From positions 1-64,000 of the forward strand of contig NZ_JADDIV010000005.1 of the NCBI RefSeq assembly GCF_015070875.1: DNA of 64,000 nucleotides. Direction: 5' to 3'. The notes below the pieces were generated by a model, which saw only the letters and a program-made list of their open reading frames with translations, had not been told where the DNA came from and made no database searches. The position numbers and the translations under genes were made by a program. Shown in pieces: positions 52,121 through 60,298 of this stretch (position 1 is its first letter; each line of letters opens with the position of its first letter). Origin of the DNA: Ramlibacter pallidus (GTDB taxonomy: Bacteria > Pseudomonadota > Gammaproteobacteria > Burkholderiales > Burkholderiaceae_C).

Positions 52121-53065
52121 TCAGTTCGAGGGGCAGGGATGGGCCTGCGTCCAGTGGCGGGCGATGTCGATGCGGCGGCACACCCAAACGCGGTCGTGCG
52201 CGGCGATGTGGTCCAGGAAGCGCTGCAGCGCGATGATGCGGCCGGGTCGCCCGAGCAGGCGGCAGTGCATGCCGATGCTCATCATCTTCGGCGCTTCGTC
52301 GCCCTCGGCGTACAGCACGTCGAAGGTGTCGCGCAGGTACTGGAAGAACGGGTCCGCGTGCGAGAAGCCCTGGGGCAGCGCGAAGCGCATGTCGTTGCAG
52401 TCCAGTGTGTACGGCACCACGAGGTGCGGCACGGCCTGGCCGTCGCTCTTGCGCACCTTCATCCAGAAGGGCAGGTCGTCGCCGTAGTAGTCGCTGTCGT
52501 AGGCGAAGCCGCCGTAGTCGGCGACGAGCCGGCGCGTGTTGGGGCTGTCGCGCCCGGTGTACCAGCCGAGCGGCCGCTCGCCGGTGAGGCGGACGATGCC
52601 TTCCATGGCCAGCCGCATGTGCTCGCGTTCGGTGGCTTCGTCGACGTTCTGGTAGTGGATCCACTTCCAGCCATGGCAGGCGATCTCGTGGCCGAGCTCG
52701 ACGAAGGCCTGCGTCAGTTCCGGGTGGCGCTGCAGCGCGGTGGTCACGCCGAACACCGTCAGCGGCAGGCGGCGCTGTTCGAACTCCCGCAGCAGGCGCC
52801 ACACGCCGACGCGCGACCCGTATTCGTAGATGCCCTCCATGCTCAGATGCCGGTCCGGATAGGCGGCCGGATTGAACATCTCGGAGAGGAACTGTTCGGA
52901 GGCGGGATCGCCGTGCAGCACGCTGTTCTCGCCGCCTTCTTCGTAGTTCAGCACGAACTGGACGGCGACGCGGGCATGGCCCGGCCAGCGGGCGTGGGGC
53001 GGGTTGCGGCCGTAGCCCACGAGGTCGCGCGGGTAGGCGGCGGTGGAGTCGTAGATGGGATTCAT
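52121..53065 (-). CDS. puuE: Allantoinase PuuE (polysaccharide-deacetylase family)
   Basis: A 314-residue allantoinase of the cofactor-independent PuuE type. The NodB-like fold is shown by [46 protein letters not shown] and [13 protein letters not shown]. It converts allantoin to allantoate, the substrate of the next enzyme in the operon. It is followed after one base by the UraD-AllC fusion. It is divergent from uraH. Confidence 0.93.
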   Translation of the reverse strand: MNPIYDSTAAYPRDLVGYGRNPPHARWPGHARVAVQFVLNYEEGGENSVLHGDPASEQFLSEMFNPAAYPDRHLSMEGIYEYGSRVGVWRLLREFEQRRLPLTVFGVTTALQRHPELTQAFVELGHEIACHGWKWIHYQNVDEATEREHMRLAMEGIVRLTGERPLGWYTGRDSPNTRRLVADYGGFAYDSDYYGDDLPFWMKVRKSDGQAVPHLVVPYTLDCNDMRFALPQGFSHADPFFQYLRDTFDVLYAEGDEAPKMMSIGMHCRLLGRPGRIIALQRFLDHIAAHDRVWVCRRIDIARHWTQAHPCPSN

Positions 53066-53121
53066 GCGGGCACCGGGGGGACCGGGCAAGAATACACTCC
53101 CGCGAAACACGGAGATCCCGC

Positions 53122-53475
53122 ATGGGCCTGAGCACCCACGTCCTCGACACGATGCACGGCACGCCGGCCGCCGGCATGGCCGTGGAGCTGCATGCCATCG
53201 CGGGAGGCCAGCCACAGTTGGTGAAGCGTTTCGTTCTCAACGCCGACGGCCGCAATGCCGATGGGCCGCTGTTCGACAACGCGAGCCTGAAGAAGGGCAC
53301 CTACCGCCTGGTGTTCGACGTCGCCGCGTACTTCCGCGGCCGCGGGGTCACGCTGCCGGACCCGCCGTTCCTGGACCGGGTCAGCCTCGACTTCGGCATC
53401 GCCTCCGTGGACCAGCACTACCACGTGCCGCTGCTGGTGAGCCCGTGGAGCTATTCGACCTACCGCGGGTCCTGA
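53122..53475 (+). CDS. uraH: 5-hydroxyisourate hydrolase (UraH)
   Basis: A 117-residue transthyretin-like enzyme. His6 (HVLDTMHG), Arg in GRNADGP-type block, and the C-terminal YRGS signature are intact. It hydrolyses 5-hydroxyisourate to OHCU. The ATG follows GGAG. A bidirectional terminator lies after it at 53482. The -10-like TACACT is in the 56-base gap shared with puuE. Confidence 0.95.
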   Translation: MGLSTHVLDTMHGTPAAGMAVELHAIAGGQPQLVKRFVLNADGRNADGPLFDNASLKKGTYRLVFDVAAYFRGRGVTLPDPPFLDRVSLDFGIASVDQHYHVPLLVSPWSYSTYRGS

Positions 53476-53481
53476 AACGAA

Positions 53482-53504
53482 AAAGCGCCGCGGCGCGGCG
53501 CTTT
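53482..53504. terminator. Bidirectional hairpin terminator
   Basis: AAAGCGCCGC and GCGGCGCTTT form a 10-bp stem with a 3-base loop, between the convergent uraH and lipoprotein genes. Confidence 0.8.
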
Positions 53505-53524
53505 CGCGGCGGTGCCGGCCCCGT

Positions 53525-54052
53525 TCAGTCCTGGCCTTCCGTCAGCGTGTCCAGCTGGAACTGGCCGCTCTTGTGCCAGAGCCAGGTGTCCGTCCACACC
53601 ACCTTGCCCATGCGCGCCGGCATGGGGTAGGGCGCGGCGGCCCGCACCGTGCGTTCGATCTCGGCGATCACTTCCGGCGCGTGTTTCGGCGCGCGCATCC
53701 AGTTCAGGGTGCGCACGTTGCCTTCGCGGTCGACCTCCACCTGCAGCACGCCGATCGCGTACAGCAGCGGCGGCAGGCGGCCCTTCCAGATGCGTTCGCC
53801 GTTCATGCTGTACACGTGCTGGGCGGCATCGGCGCGGTAGGCGCGCGGGTTGGCGGCGTTGGAGGTCTTGATCACCATGGGGGAGTGTTGCGGGGCCTGC
53901 GCGCTGGCCGGCGCGCCCATGTCGGGCGAGACGGTGGCGCGCGGCGGCTCCGGGGGGAGCGGCGTGGACGTGCAGGACGCGAGCAGCACGGTGGCCGTGG
54001 CGAGCACGGCGGGCGTCAGGGTACGCAAGGTGGGTTGATACTTCGTCATCAT
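53525..54052 (-). CDS. Conserved lipoprotein
   Basis: A 175-residue lipoprotein. The lipobox is TVLLASCTST (Cys27). The mature part has a Pro-rich linker and a C-terminal domain with LYAIGVLQVEVDREGNVRTLNWMRAPKHAPEVIAEIERTVRAAAPYP, resembling a TonB C-terminal-like fold. It lies between purine genes but has no obvious role in them. Function unknown. Confidence 0.75.
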   Translation of the reverse strand: MMTKYQPTLRTLTPAVLATATVLLASCTSTPLPPEPPRATVSPDMGAPASAQAPQHSPMVIKTSNAANPRAYRADAAQHVYSMNGERIWKGRLPPLLYAIGVLQVEVDREGNVRTLNWMRAPKHAPEVIAEIERTVRAAAPYPMPARMGKVVWTDTWLWHKSGQFQLDTLTEGQD

Positions 54053-54169
54053 GGATCCTGGCAGTCACGCGGCGAGGCGCCGGGGGAATCTACAACGGCC
54101 GCGCTTGCGGCAATGATGACCCTGGTTACCAATCGTTGGATGTCCGTGCCGGCGGCTACACGGTAAAGA

Positions 54170-54964
54170 ATGCGCCCCATCAAAGAAGTCACGACGCGGC
54201 TCGCCGCCGAAGACGCGGTGTTGGTCACCGTCGACAGCACGCAAGGCTCCGTGCCGCGCGAGGCCGGCGCCTGGATGGCCGTCTTCGCTCAGGCGGTGGT
54301 CGGCACCATCGGCGGCGGCCACCTGGAATTGCAGGCGATCGGCGAAGCGCGCCGGCGCCTGGCCGGATCCGAAGGCGAGCCGGTGCTGCGCTATCCGCTC
54401 GGCCCGTCGCTCGGGCAGTGTTGCGGCGGCGTGGTGCGTTTACGTTTCCAGCGCATCACGCGCAGCGATGCTGTCCCCCTGCCGCAACGGCTGTCGGCGC
54501 CCGGCACCCCCGTCGCCCTGTTCGGCGGCGGCCACGTGGGCCGCGCCATCATCGAGGTGCTCGGCCCGTTGCCGTTCGACGTCACCTGGATCGACAGCCG
54601 CGACGAGATCTTCCCGGACACCGTGCCGGACAACGTGCGGTGCGAGCACTCCGATCCCGTGCAGGCCGCCGTCGCCGCGCTGGCGCCCGGCTCGCGCGTG
54701 CTCGTCATGAGCTTCAGCCACGCCGAGGACCTGGACATCGTCGCGGCCTGCCTGCGGCGGCTGCGCGAGCGCGGCGACCTGCCCTTCGTCGGGCTGATCG
54801 GCAGCAGGACGAAGTGGGCCACCTTCCGCCACCGCCTGGTGGAGCGCGGATTCGCGGAAGACGAACTGGCGCGCATCACCTGCCCGATCGGCATCCCGGG
54901 CATCGGGGGCAAGGAGCCCGAGGTGATCGCCGTGGCGGTGGCGGCGCAGCTGCTGCAAAGCTAA
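54170..54964 (+). CDS. xdhC: Xanthine dehydrogenase accessory protein XdhC
   Basis: A 264-residue XdhC/CoxI-family maturation factor. The N-terminal domain has GSVPREAGAWMAV and GTIGGGHLELQA, and the C-terminal Rossmann domain has VALFGGGHVGRAI and GLIGSRTK. It inserts sulfurated molybdenum cofactor into xanthine dehydrogenase. The structural genes xdhAB are not in the window. The PuuD gene follows after 126 bases. Confidence 0.93.
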   Translation: MRPIKEVTTRLAAEDAVLVTVDSTQGSVPREAGAWMAVFAQAVVGTIGGGHLELQAIGEARRRLAGSEGEPVLRYPLGPSLGQCCGGVVRLRFQRITRSDAVPLPQRLSAPGTPVALFGGGHVGRAIIEVLGPLPFDVTWIDSRDEIFPDTVPDNVRCEHSDPVQAAVAALAPGSRVLVMSFSHAEDLDIVAACLRRLRERGDLPFVGLIGSRTKWATFRHRLVERGFAEDELARITCPIGIPGIGGKEPEVIAVAVAAQLLQS

Positions 54965-55090
54965 ACTCGGCCACTTCGCCGCAGCGGCGCTCGTGACGGA
55001 CCTTCCCCTGCCGGGGCGGGCCGCCGCGATGTGCGCGGCCTTCTTCCTGCTCAGAGCGCCCGCGGTGGTGAGCAGTCCAGAACGAAAGCC

Positions 55091-56287
55091 ATGGAAAGCT
55101 ATCTTCTCGACTGGGCCAACCTGCTGCTGCGCTGGCTGCACGTGATCACCGCCATCGCGTGGGTGGGCTCCTCCTTCTACTTCGTCTTCCTCGACAGCAG
55201 CCTCACGCCGCCCGCCGATGCGAAGCTGCGCGAGGAGGGCGCCACCGGCGAACTGTGGGCCGTCCACGGCGGCGGCTTCTACCACCCGGTGAAGTACGCG
55301 GTGCGGCCGCCCCAGTTGCCGCCGCACCTGCACTGGTTCTTCTGGGAAAGCTACTCGACCTGGCTCTCCGGCTTCGCGCTCTTCACGGTCTCGTACATCT
55401 GGAACGCGGGCAGCTACCTGGTGGACCGCTCGCTGATGGACTGGTCGCCCGGCGCGGCGGTGTCCGTGGCCCTGTCCTTCCTGGTGGTGTTCTGGATCCT
55501 CTACGACGCGATCTGCCAGCTGTTCGGCCAGCGGAAGAACGGCGGAGCCATCGTCGGCGCGCTGGTGCTGCTGCTGGTGTGCGTGGCCTCGTGGCTGGCC
55601 TGCCAGTGGTTCGCGGGGCGCGCGGCCTTCCTGCTGGTGGGCGCCATGCTGGCCACGGCGATGAGCGCCAACGTGTTCTTCTGGATCATCCCGGGCCAGA
55701 AGAAGGTGATCGCGTCGATCAAGGCAGGCGAACCCGTGGACCCCATCCACGGCCAGCGGGGCAAGCAGCGCAGCGTGCACAACACCTACTTCACCCTGCC
55801 GGTGCTGTTCGCAATGCTGTCCAACCACTACAGCTTCCTCTACACGCACGCGCACAACTGGGTCGTGCTGATCCTGATGATGTTCGCCGGCGCCGCGATC
55901 CGCCAGTTCTTCGTGATGCGGCACGGCTGGAAGCTCGGGCGCAACCGCCATCCCGCCGGCTACGCGCTCGTCGGCATCGCCGCGATCGTCGCCACCATCG
56001 CCTGGCTCACCCCGCGCCAGGAGGCGACTGCGGCCGCACCAGCCACCGCGAACTACGCGGCCGTGCAGAAGGTGCTGGAGCAGCGCTGCTATCAATGTCA
56101 CGGCGCGCAGGTCCAGATGAAGAACGTGCGCCTCGACTCCGCCGAGGCGGTGAAGCAGCACGCGCAGGCGGTGTACCTGCAGTCGGTGGTGGCGAAGACG
56201 ATGCCGCTGAACAACGCGACGCAGATGACGGACGTGGAGCGGGCGTTGGTGGGGCGGTGGTTCCAGGCGGGGGCGCGGACGGATTGA
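55091..56287 (+). CDS. puuD: Membrane urate oxidase PuuD with cytochrome c domain
   Basis: A 398-residue urate hydroxylase with eight or so membrane segments in residues 10-310 and a C-terminal cytochrome c domain with heme site CYQCH (about residue 335). It oxidises urate to 5-hydroxyisourate and passes electrons to the respiratory chain rather than making H2O2. ATG 55091 matches the family start. UraH, UraD and PuuE for the following steps are nearby. Confidence 0.93.
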   Translation: MESYLLDWANLLLRWLHVITAIAWVGSSFYFVFLDSSLTPPADAKLREEGATGELWAVHGGGFYHPVKYAVRPPQLPPHLHWFFWESYSTWLSGFALFTVSYIWNAGSYLVDRSLMDWSPGAAVSVALSFLVVFWILYDAICQLFGQRKNGGAIVGALVLLLVCVASWLACQWFAGRAAFLLVGAMLATAMSANVFFWIIPGQKKVIASIKAGEPVDPIHGQRGKQRSVHNTYFTLPVLFAMLSNHYSFLYTHAHNWVVLILMMFAGAAIRQFFVMRHGWKLGRNRHPAGYALVGIAAIVATIAWLTPRQEATAAAPATANYAAVQKVLEQRCYQCHGAQVQMKNVRLDSAEAVKQHAQAVYLQSVVAKTMPLNNATQMTDVERALVGRWFQAGARTD

Positions 56288-56340
56288 GTCTTCCTCCTTC
56301 CGGCTTCTTCCGGTTCTTCCGGGGCGATCGGCGGTTCAGG

Positions 56341-56712
56341 GCGAGGTTGGGGGCCGGGGGCCCGCCCTCCGGTCCGGCTCGCGCAATCCGCGGCCATGGA
56401 GAACGAGAGCCTCCAATGCGGACGAGCGGTCAGGTGCACCAGGCGCCAGGTAGCGCGAATCGTCCCTGCGGTCGGACCCCCAACCCCCAACCTCATCACG
56501 CCGTTCATTCAGGGCACGGCCGGCGCGGGACAGTTCGCGCGCAGTCGACCCAGGGACGGGGGTTCGGGTTCCCGCTCGGAGGGACGATTCGCTCCCCCAC
56601 GGACAGCATTGCACCAAGCCGCTCGTCCGCAGCAAAGCCTCCCGTTCTCCATGACCGACCATAGAGCGAGCCTGGACCGTAGAGCGGGTGCCCGGCCCCC
56701 CGGCCCGCCCTG
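56341..56712. repeat. Long imperfect inverted repeat (two arms of about 150 bases)
   Basis: The 488-base gap after puuD holds no gene. Its left arm (56341-56492) and right arm (56554-56712, reverse complement) align along their length: CATGGAGAACG, TGCGGACGAGCGG, GGTGCA, GCGAATCGTCCCT-type words recur in the same order on opposite strands. About 60 bases separate the arms. I judge identity near 65-70 % by eye. The centre and arms have no long credible open frame. Confidence 0.8.
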
Positions 56713-56775
56713 TCACTCATAGCGGAAGGAAAGCGGCAGCGAAGCCTGCCGCACAATGCGGTGCAAGGATCCCCC

Positions 56776-58092
56776 ATGCCAGCGCCCGACCCCCGCCAAG
56801 ACCCCCGCGCCTTCCTCGAGCACCTCTACCGCGCCGCGGTGCATCGCGCCCTGCCGCTGCACAACACCGCGGCCTACCTGCCGGCGCCGCCGCGGGGGCG
56901 AACGCTGGTCCTCGGCGCGGGCAAGGCAGGAGGCGCGATGGCGCAGGCGGTCGAGGCGCATTGGCCGGCCGACGCGCCGCTTTCCGGCCTGGCCGTGACG
57001 CGCTACCACCACACGCCGCCGCGCCCGGCCGGCCTGCCGCGCCGGATCGAGGTGGTCGAGGCCGCGCATCCCGTTCCCGATGCCGCGGGCCTGCACGCCG
57101 CCGAACGCATCCTCGCGCTTGCGCATGGCCTCACGCCCGACGACCTGGTGCTGTGCCTCATCTCCGGCGGCGGCTCCGCGCTGCTCACGCTGCCCGCCGA
57201 AGGCCTGTCGCTGGAGGACAAGCAGCGCATCAACCGCGCGCTGCTGGACTCGGGCGCCAACATCACCGAGATGAACTGCGTGCGCAAGCACCTGTCGCGC
57301 ATCAAGGGCGGGCGCCTGGCGGCCGCGTGTGCACCGGCACGCGTCGTGACGCTGACGATCAGCGACGTTCCGGGGGACGATCCTTCGGTCATCGCCAGCG
57401 GGCCGACCGTGCCCGACACGACGACCTGCGCCGACGCGGTCGCGATCCTGCAGCGTTATGGCATCGAGGTGCCGGGCGCCATCATGAGCCTGCTGGAGCA
57501 GGGCGCGCTGGAAACGCCGAAACCCGGCGACGCCGTGTTCCAGGGCCAGCAGGTGCACATGATCGCGACGCCGCAGCAGTCGCTGGAAGCCGCGGCCTCC
57601 GCGGCAAGGGCCGCCGGCGTCGAGGCGCACATCCTCAGCGACGAGATGGAAGGCGAGTCGCGCGAGGTCGGCAAGGTGCATGCGGCGCTGGCGCGCGCGG
57701 TGGCCCTGCGCGGCCAGCCTTTCCACCGGCCGTGCGTGATCCTGTCCGGCGGCGAGACGACCGTGACGGTGCGCAAGGTGCCGGAGGGCACGCCGCGCGG
57801 CCGTGGCGGCCGCGCCGGCGAGTTCTGCCTGGGGCTGGCCGAGGCGCTGCAGGGCCAGCCCGGCGTGTTCGCGCTCGCGGCCGACACCGACGGCATCGAC
57901 GGCAGCGAGGACAACGCCGGCGCCTTCGTGGCGCCGGACACGCTGCGGCGCGCGCAGGCGCAAGGCCTGAAGATCGCCGCCCACCTGGCGCGCAACGATG
58001 CCTACGGCTACTTCCAGGCGCTCGGCGACCTGGTGGTCACGGGGCCCACCCACACCAACGTCAACGACTTCCGCGCGCTGCTGGTGCTCTGA
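56776..58092 (+). CDS. Glycerate 2-kinase (GK-II, MOFRL family)
   Basis: A 438-residue glycerate kinase of the TtuD/GckA type, making 2-phosphoglycerate. The glycine-rich region LISGGGSALL and block LGAGKAGGAMA lie in the N-terminal domain, and the C-terminal MOFRL domain carries GGETTVTV...GRGGRAGEF and AADTDGIDG. It supports use of tartrate or other C2-C4 acids with the TtuC-like dehydrogenase downstream. It begins after the inverted repeat; ATG 56776 is preferred over GTG 56761. Confidence 0.92.
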   Translation: MPAPDPRQDPRAFLEHLYRAAVHRALPLHNTAAYLPAPPRGRTLVLGAGKAGGAMAQAVEAHWPADAPLSGLAVTRYHHTPPRPAGLPRRIEVVEAAHPVPDAAGLHAAERILALAHGLTPDDLVLCLISGGGSALLTLPAEGLSLEDKQRINRALLDSGANITEMNCVRKHLSRIKGGRLAAACAPARVVTLTISDVPGDDPSVIASGPTVPDTTTCADAVAILQRYGIEVPGAIMSLLEQGALETPKPGDAVFQGQQVHMIATPQQSLEAAASAARAAGVEAHILSDEMEGESREVGKVHAALARAVALRGQPFHRPCVILSGGETTVTVRKVPEGTPRGRGGRAGEFCLGLAEALQGQPGVFALAADTDGIDGSEDNAGAFVAPDTLRRAQAQGLKIAAHLARNDAYGYFQALGDLVVTGPTHTNVNDFRALLVL

Positions 58093-58095
58093 ACG

Positions 58096-59004
58096 CTAGA
58101 GCGCCGCGCTGCCGAAGTGCGCGGCGAGGTGCTCGACGAAGAGCCGCACCCGCGCGGTGTGGGCCTGGGCTGCCGGGTAGACGGCGTAGATGTCCGCCGG
58201 GGGCGCCAGCCAGTTTTCCAGCACCGGGCGCAGGCGGCCGCTGCGCAGGTAGCGCGCGACGTCCCATTCCGCGCGCAGCACGATGCCGTGGCCGGCCAGC
58301 GCCCAGTGGACGGCCACTTCGCCGTCGTTGGTGGACAGCCGCCCGCGCACCTTCACGGTTTCGGTCTTGCGGCCGGCGCGCAGCTTCAGCACGCCGTAAG
58401 GATCGTTGCCCTGCCGGATCGCAATGAGGCCGTGTTCCAGCAGGTCCTGCGGTTCCTCCGGCGTTCCGTGGCGGGCGAGGTAGGCGGGCGCGGCGCACAG
58501 CAGCCGCCGGTTGGGCGCCAGGCGCCGGGCGATCACCCGTGCGTCCGGCGGCTCGCCGAAGCGCACGCACACGTCGAAGCTGTCCTCCGCCAGCGCCGGC
58601 GGGTTCGCGGACAGCTGCAGCTGCACGTCGACCTGCGGGTGCTTGCGGGCGAAGCCGGCGATCAGCGGCGCCACGTGCATGCGGCCGAAGCCGAGGGTGG
58701 CGTTCACCCGCAACAGCCCACGCGCCTGCGCGCGCGTGCCGCGCAGTTCGCCTTCGGCCGCCTCGATCTCGGCCAGGATGCGCCGGGCATGCTGCAGGTA
58801 GGTCTCGCCCTCGGCCGTCACCCCGATGCGCCGCGTGGTGCGGTGGAGCAGGGGCACGCCCAGGCGAGCCTCCAGCTGCGCGAGCCGCTTGCTGACGGCC
58901 GCGGTGCTCACCTGGAGCTCGCGGGCGGCCGCCGACAGGCTGCCGGAGCGCACCAGGTCGCTGAAGAACTGCATGTCGGTGGAGGAGGCGGCGGCGCTGG
59001 ACAT
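58096..59004 (-). CDS. LysR-family transcriptional regulator (DmlR/TtuA-like)
   Basis: A 302-residue LysR regulator. Residues 10-70 form the helix-turn-helix (SGSLSAAARELQVSTAAVSKRLAQLEARLG), and the rest the two-lobed effector domain. It is similar to regulators of D-malate/tartrate genes. It converges on the glycerate kinase with a 3-base gap and points away from the TIR-like gene and ttuC-like gene. Confidence 0.88.
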   Translation of the reverse strand: MSSAAASSTDMQFFSDLVRSGSLSAAARELQVSTAAVSKRLAQLEARLGVPLLHRTTRRIGVTAEGETYLQHARRILAEIEAAEGELRGTRAQARGLLRVNATLGFGRMHVAPLIAGFARKHPQVDVQLQLSANPPALAEDSFDVCVRFGEPPDARVIARRLAPNRRLLCAAPAYLARHGTPEEPQDLLEHGLIAIRQGNDPYGVLKLRAGRKTETVKVRGRLSTNDGEVAVHWALAGHGIVLRAEWDVARYLRSGRLRPVLENWLAPPADIYAVYPAAQAHTARVRLFVEHLAAHFGSAAL

Positions 59005-59101
59005 GGCTGGTTTTCCCTGGCGGCATTCTCGTCCTGTCTTGCGCGCGCGACAGCGCGGAGCGCCACAACGGTTAAATTCGTGGGTCTACGAGGAGTGCTC
59101 C

Positions 59102-60199
59102 ATGTCCAACGGCAAGCAGAATGCCGGCTCGCACGGGCCGCAGGACCGCGCCGCCATCGAAAGGACGATCGAGAAGATCGCCCGCACCGTGCGCGAACTG
59201 CGCAACACCGACGTTTCCACCATCGAGGACCGCTGGGACACCCGTCTCGACGGCCTGCAGAAGAAGATCAACGGCGTGCTCGCCGAGGCGCTGGGCATCT
59301 CGTCGGCGGAATACAAGAAGGAACAGGTCCCGCCGCTCGACTCCGAGCTGCAGACGACGTTCGGCGAGCGCTACACCGTCGAGGAATACCGGGACATCCT
59401 GCGGCTGGCGCTCCACCAGGCGGCCAACAAGCTGGAGGCGGTGAGCCGCAAGCTGGTGCAGCGCGCCGAAGGCGGCCCGGCCGAAAGCCCGGCCCCCGCG
59501 CCCGCGCCGGAACCCGCACCCGAGCCCGAGCCCGAGGCGGAAATCGAAGAAGAGACGCCCGCAGAAGAACCGGAGCCCGAACCGGCCCCGCCGCCGGCCG
59601 CGACACCGGCTCCCACACCCGCGCCGACACCCGCTCCAACGCCGGCGCCCACCCCGGCCGCGAAGCCGGCTCCGGCTCCCGTCCCTGCGCCCGCGAAGGC
59701 GCCGGCGCCCACGCCCACCCCCGCCCCCGCCCCGACGCCCGTCCCCACACCCGCACCGCAGGAACCCGCCATGAGCGCATCCCCCGCCCCGTCCGCGCAG
59801 AAGCGCAGCATCGCCATCATCTGCGCCACCGCCGACACCAAGAGCGCGCAGTCGCTGTCGAACTACGTCACGCAGCTGGGGCTGTCGCCGGCGCTGCATT
59901 CGCTGGCCAAGGCGGGCACCGACGCGGCGACGCTGGAAGCGCTGGAGGCGGCGCGCGGCGCCGAATATGCCATCGTGCTGGGCGCGGCGGACGCCTCCGC
60001 CATCCCGCCGCTGCACATCGGTTTCCTCCTCGGCCTGGTGGGGCGCAACCGCCTCTGCTTCCTGGGCAAGGGCACGCCGGCCGCCGGCGTCGACGCGGTC
60101 CCGCGCCACACGCTGGACGACGGCGGCCTGTGGAAGCTGCTGGTCGCGCGCGAGATGAAGCAGGCCGGGCTGGACATCGACCTGAACCGCGCGATGTGA
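59102..60199 (+). CDS. TIR-like nucleotide-binding protein with P/A-rich linker
   Basis: A 365-residue protein in three parts. Residues 1-125 are a helical domain (RWDTRLDGLQKKINGVLAEALG...SAEYKK) like those found before TIR-like domains. Residues 126-222 are a low-complexity Pro/Ala/Glu linker (PAPTPAPTPAP repeats). Residues 232-365 match the TIR-like predicted nucleotide-binding family (PF10137): RSIAIICATAD, LEALEAARGAEYAIVLG and a C-terminal WKLLVAREMKQAGLDIDLN. The catalytic Glu expected in the FELG motif is His here (LHIGF). A GAGGAG precedes the ATG. Its partner is unknown. Confidence 0.72.
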   Translation: MSNGKQNAGSHGPQDRAAIERTIEKIARTVRELRNTDVSTIEDRWDTRLDGLQKKINGVLAEALGISSAEYKKEQVPPLDSELQTTFGERYTVEEYRDILRLALHQAANKLEAVSRKLVQRAEGGPAESPAPAPAPEPAPEPEPEAEIEEETPAEEPEPEPAPPPAATPAPTPAPTPAPTPAPTPAAKPAPAPVPAPAKAPAPTPTPAPAPTPVPTPAPQEPAMSASPAPSAQKRSIAIICATADTKSAQSLSNYVTQLGLSPALHSLAKAGTDAATLEALEAARGAEYAIVLGAADASAIPPLHIGFLLGLVGRNRLCFLGKGTPAAGVDAVPRHTLDDGGLWKLLVAREMKQAGLDIDLNRAM

Positions 60200-60211
60200 T
60201 CGCGGCCCATT

Positions 60212-60229
60212 GTTGACCCGTGGGTTAAC
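60212..60229. promoter_or_regulatory. Palindrome GTTGACCCGTGGGTTAAC before the dehydrogenase
   Basis: A near-perfect 18-base palindrome 70 to 88 bases before the ttuC-like gene and 13 after the TIR-like stop. A candidate operator for the LysR regulator or another protein. Confidence 0.6.
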
Positions 60230-60298
60230 GATGGGTTGAGCCTGCGCGAAGGCCCGGCCGCCTTCCGCCGCCTACAGTGGCGGCAGAAAGGACGGCCC

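Noticed and set aside
59605-59670. Tandem repeat (PAPTPAPT-type codons) as a possible CRISPR-like or minisatellite array
   Set aside because: The units are short and vary at third positions, and they encode the Pro/Ala linker of the TIR-like protein, so it is a coding low-complexity region.
59268-59841. Minus-strand glycine/valine/alanine-rich frame opposite the TIR-like linker
   Set aside because: It is the reverse complement of the Pro/Ala-codon repeats and so yields Gly-Ala repeats; no gene is implied.
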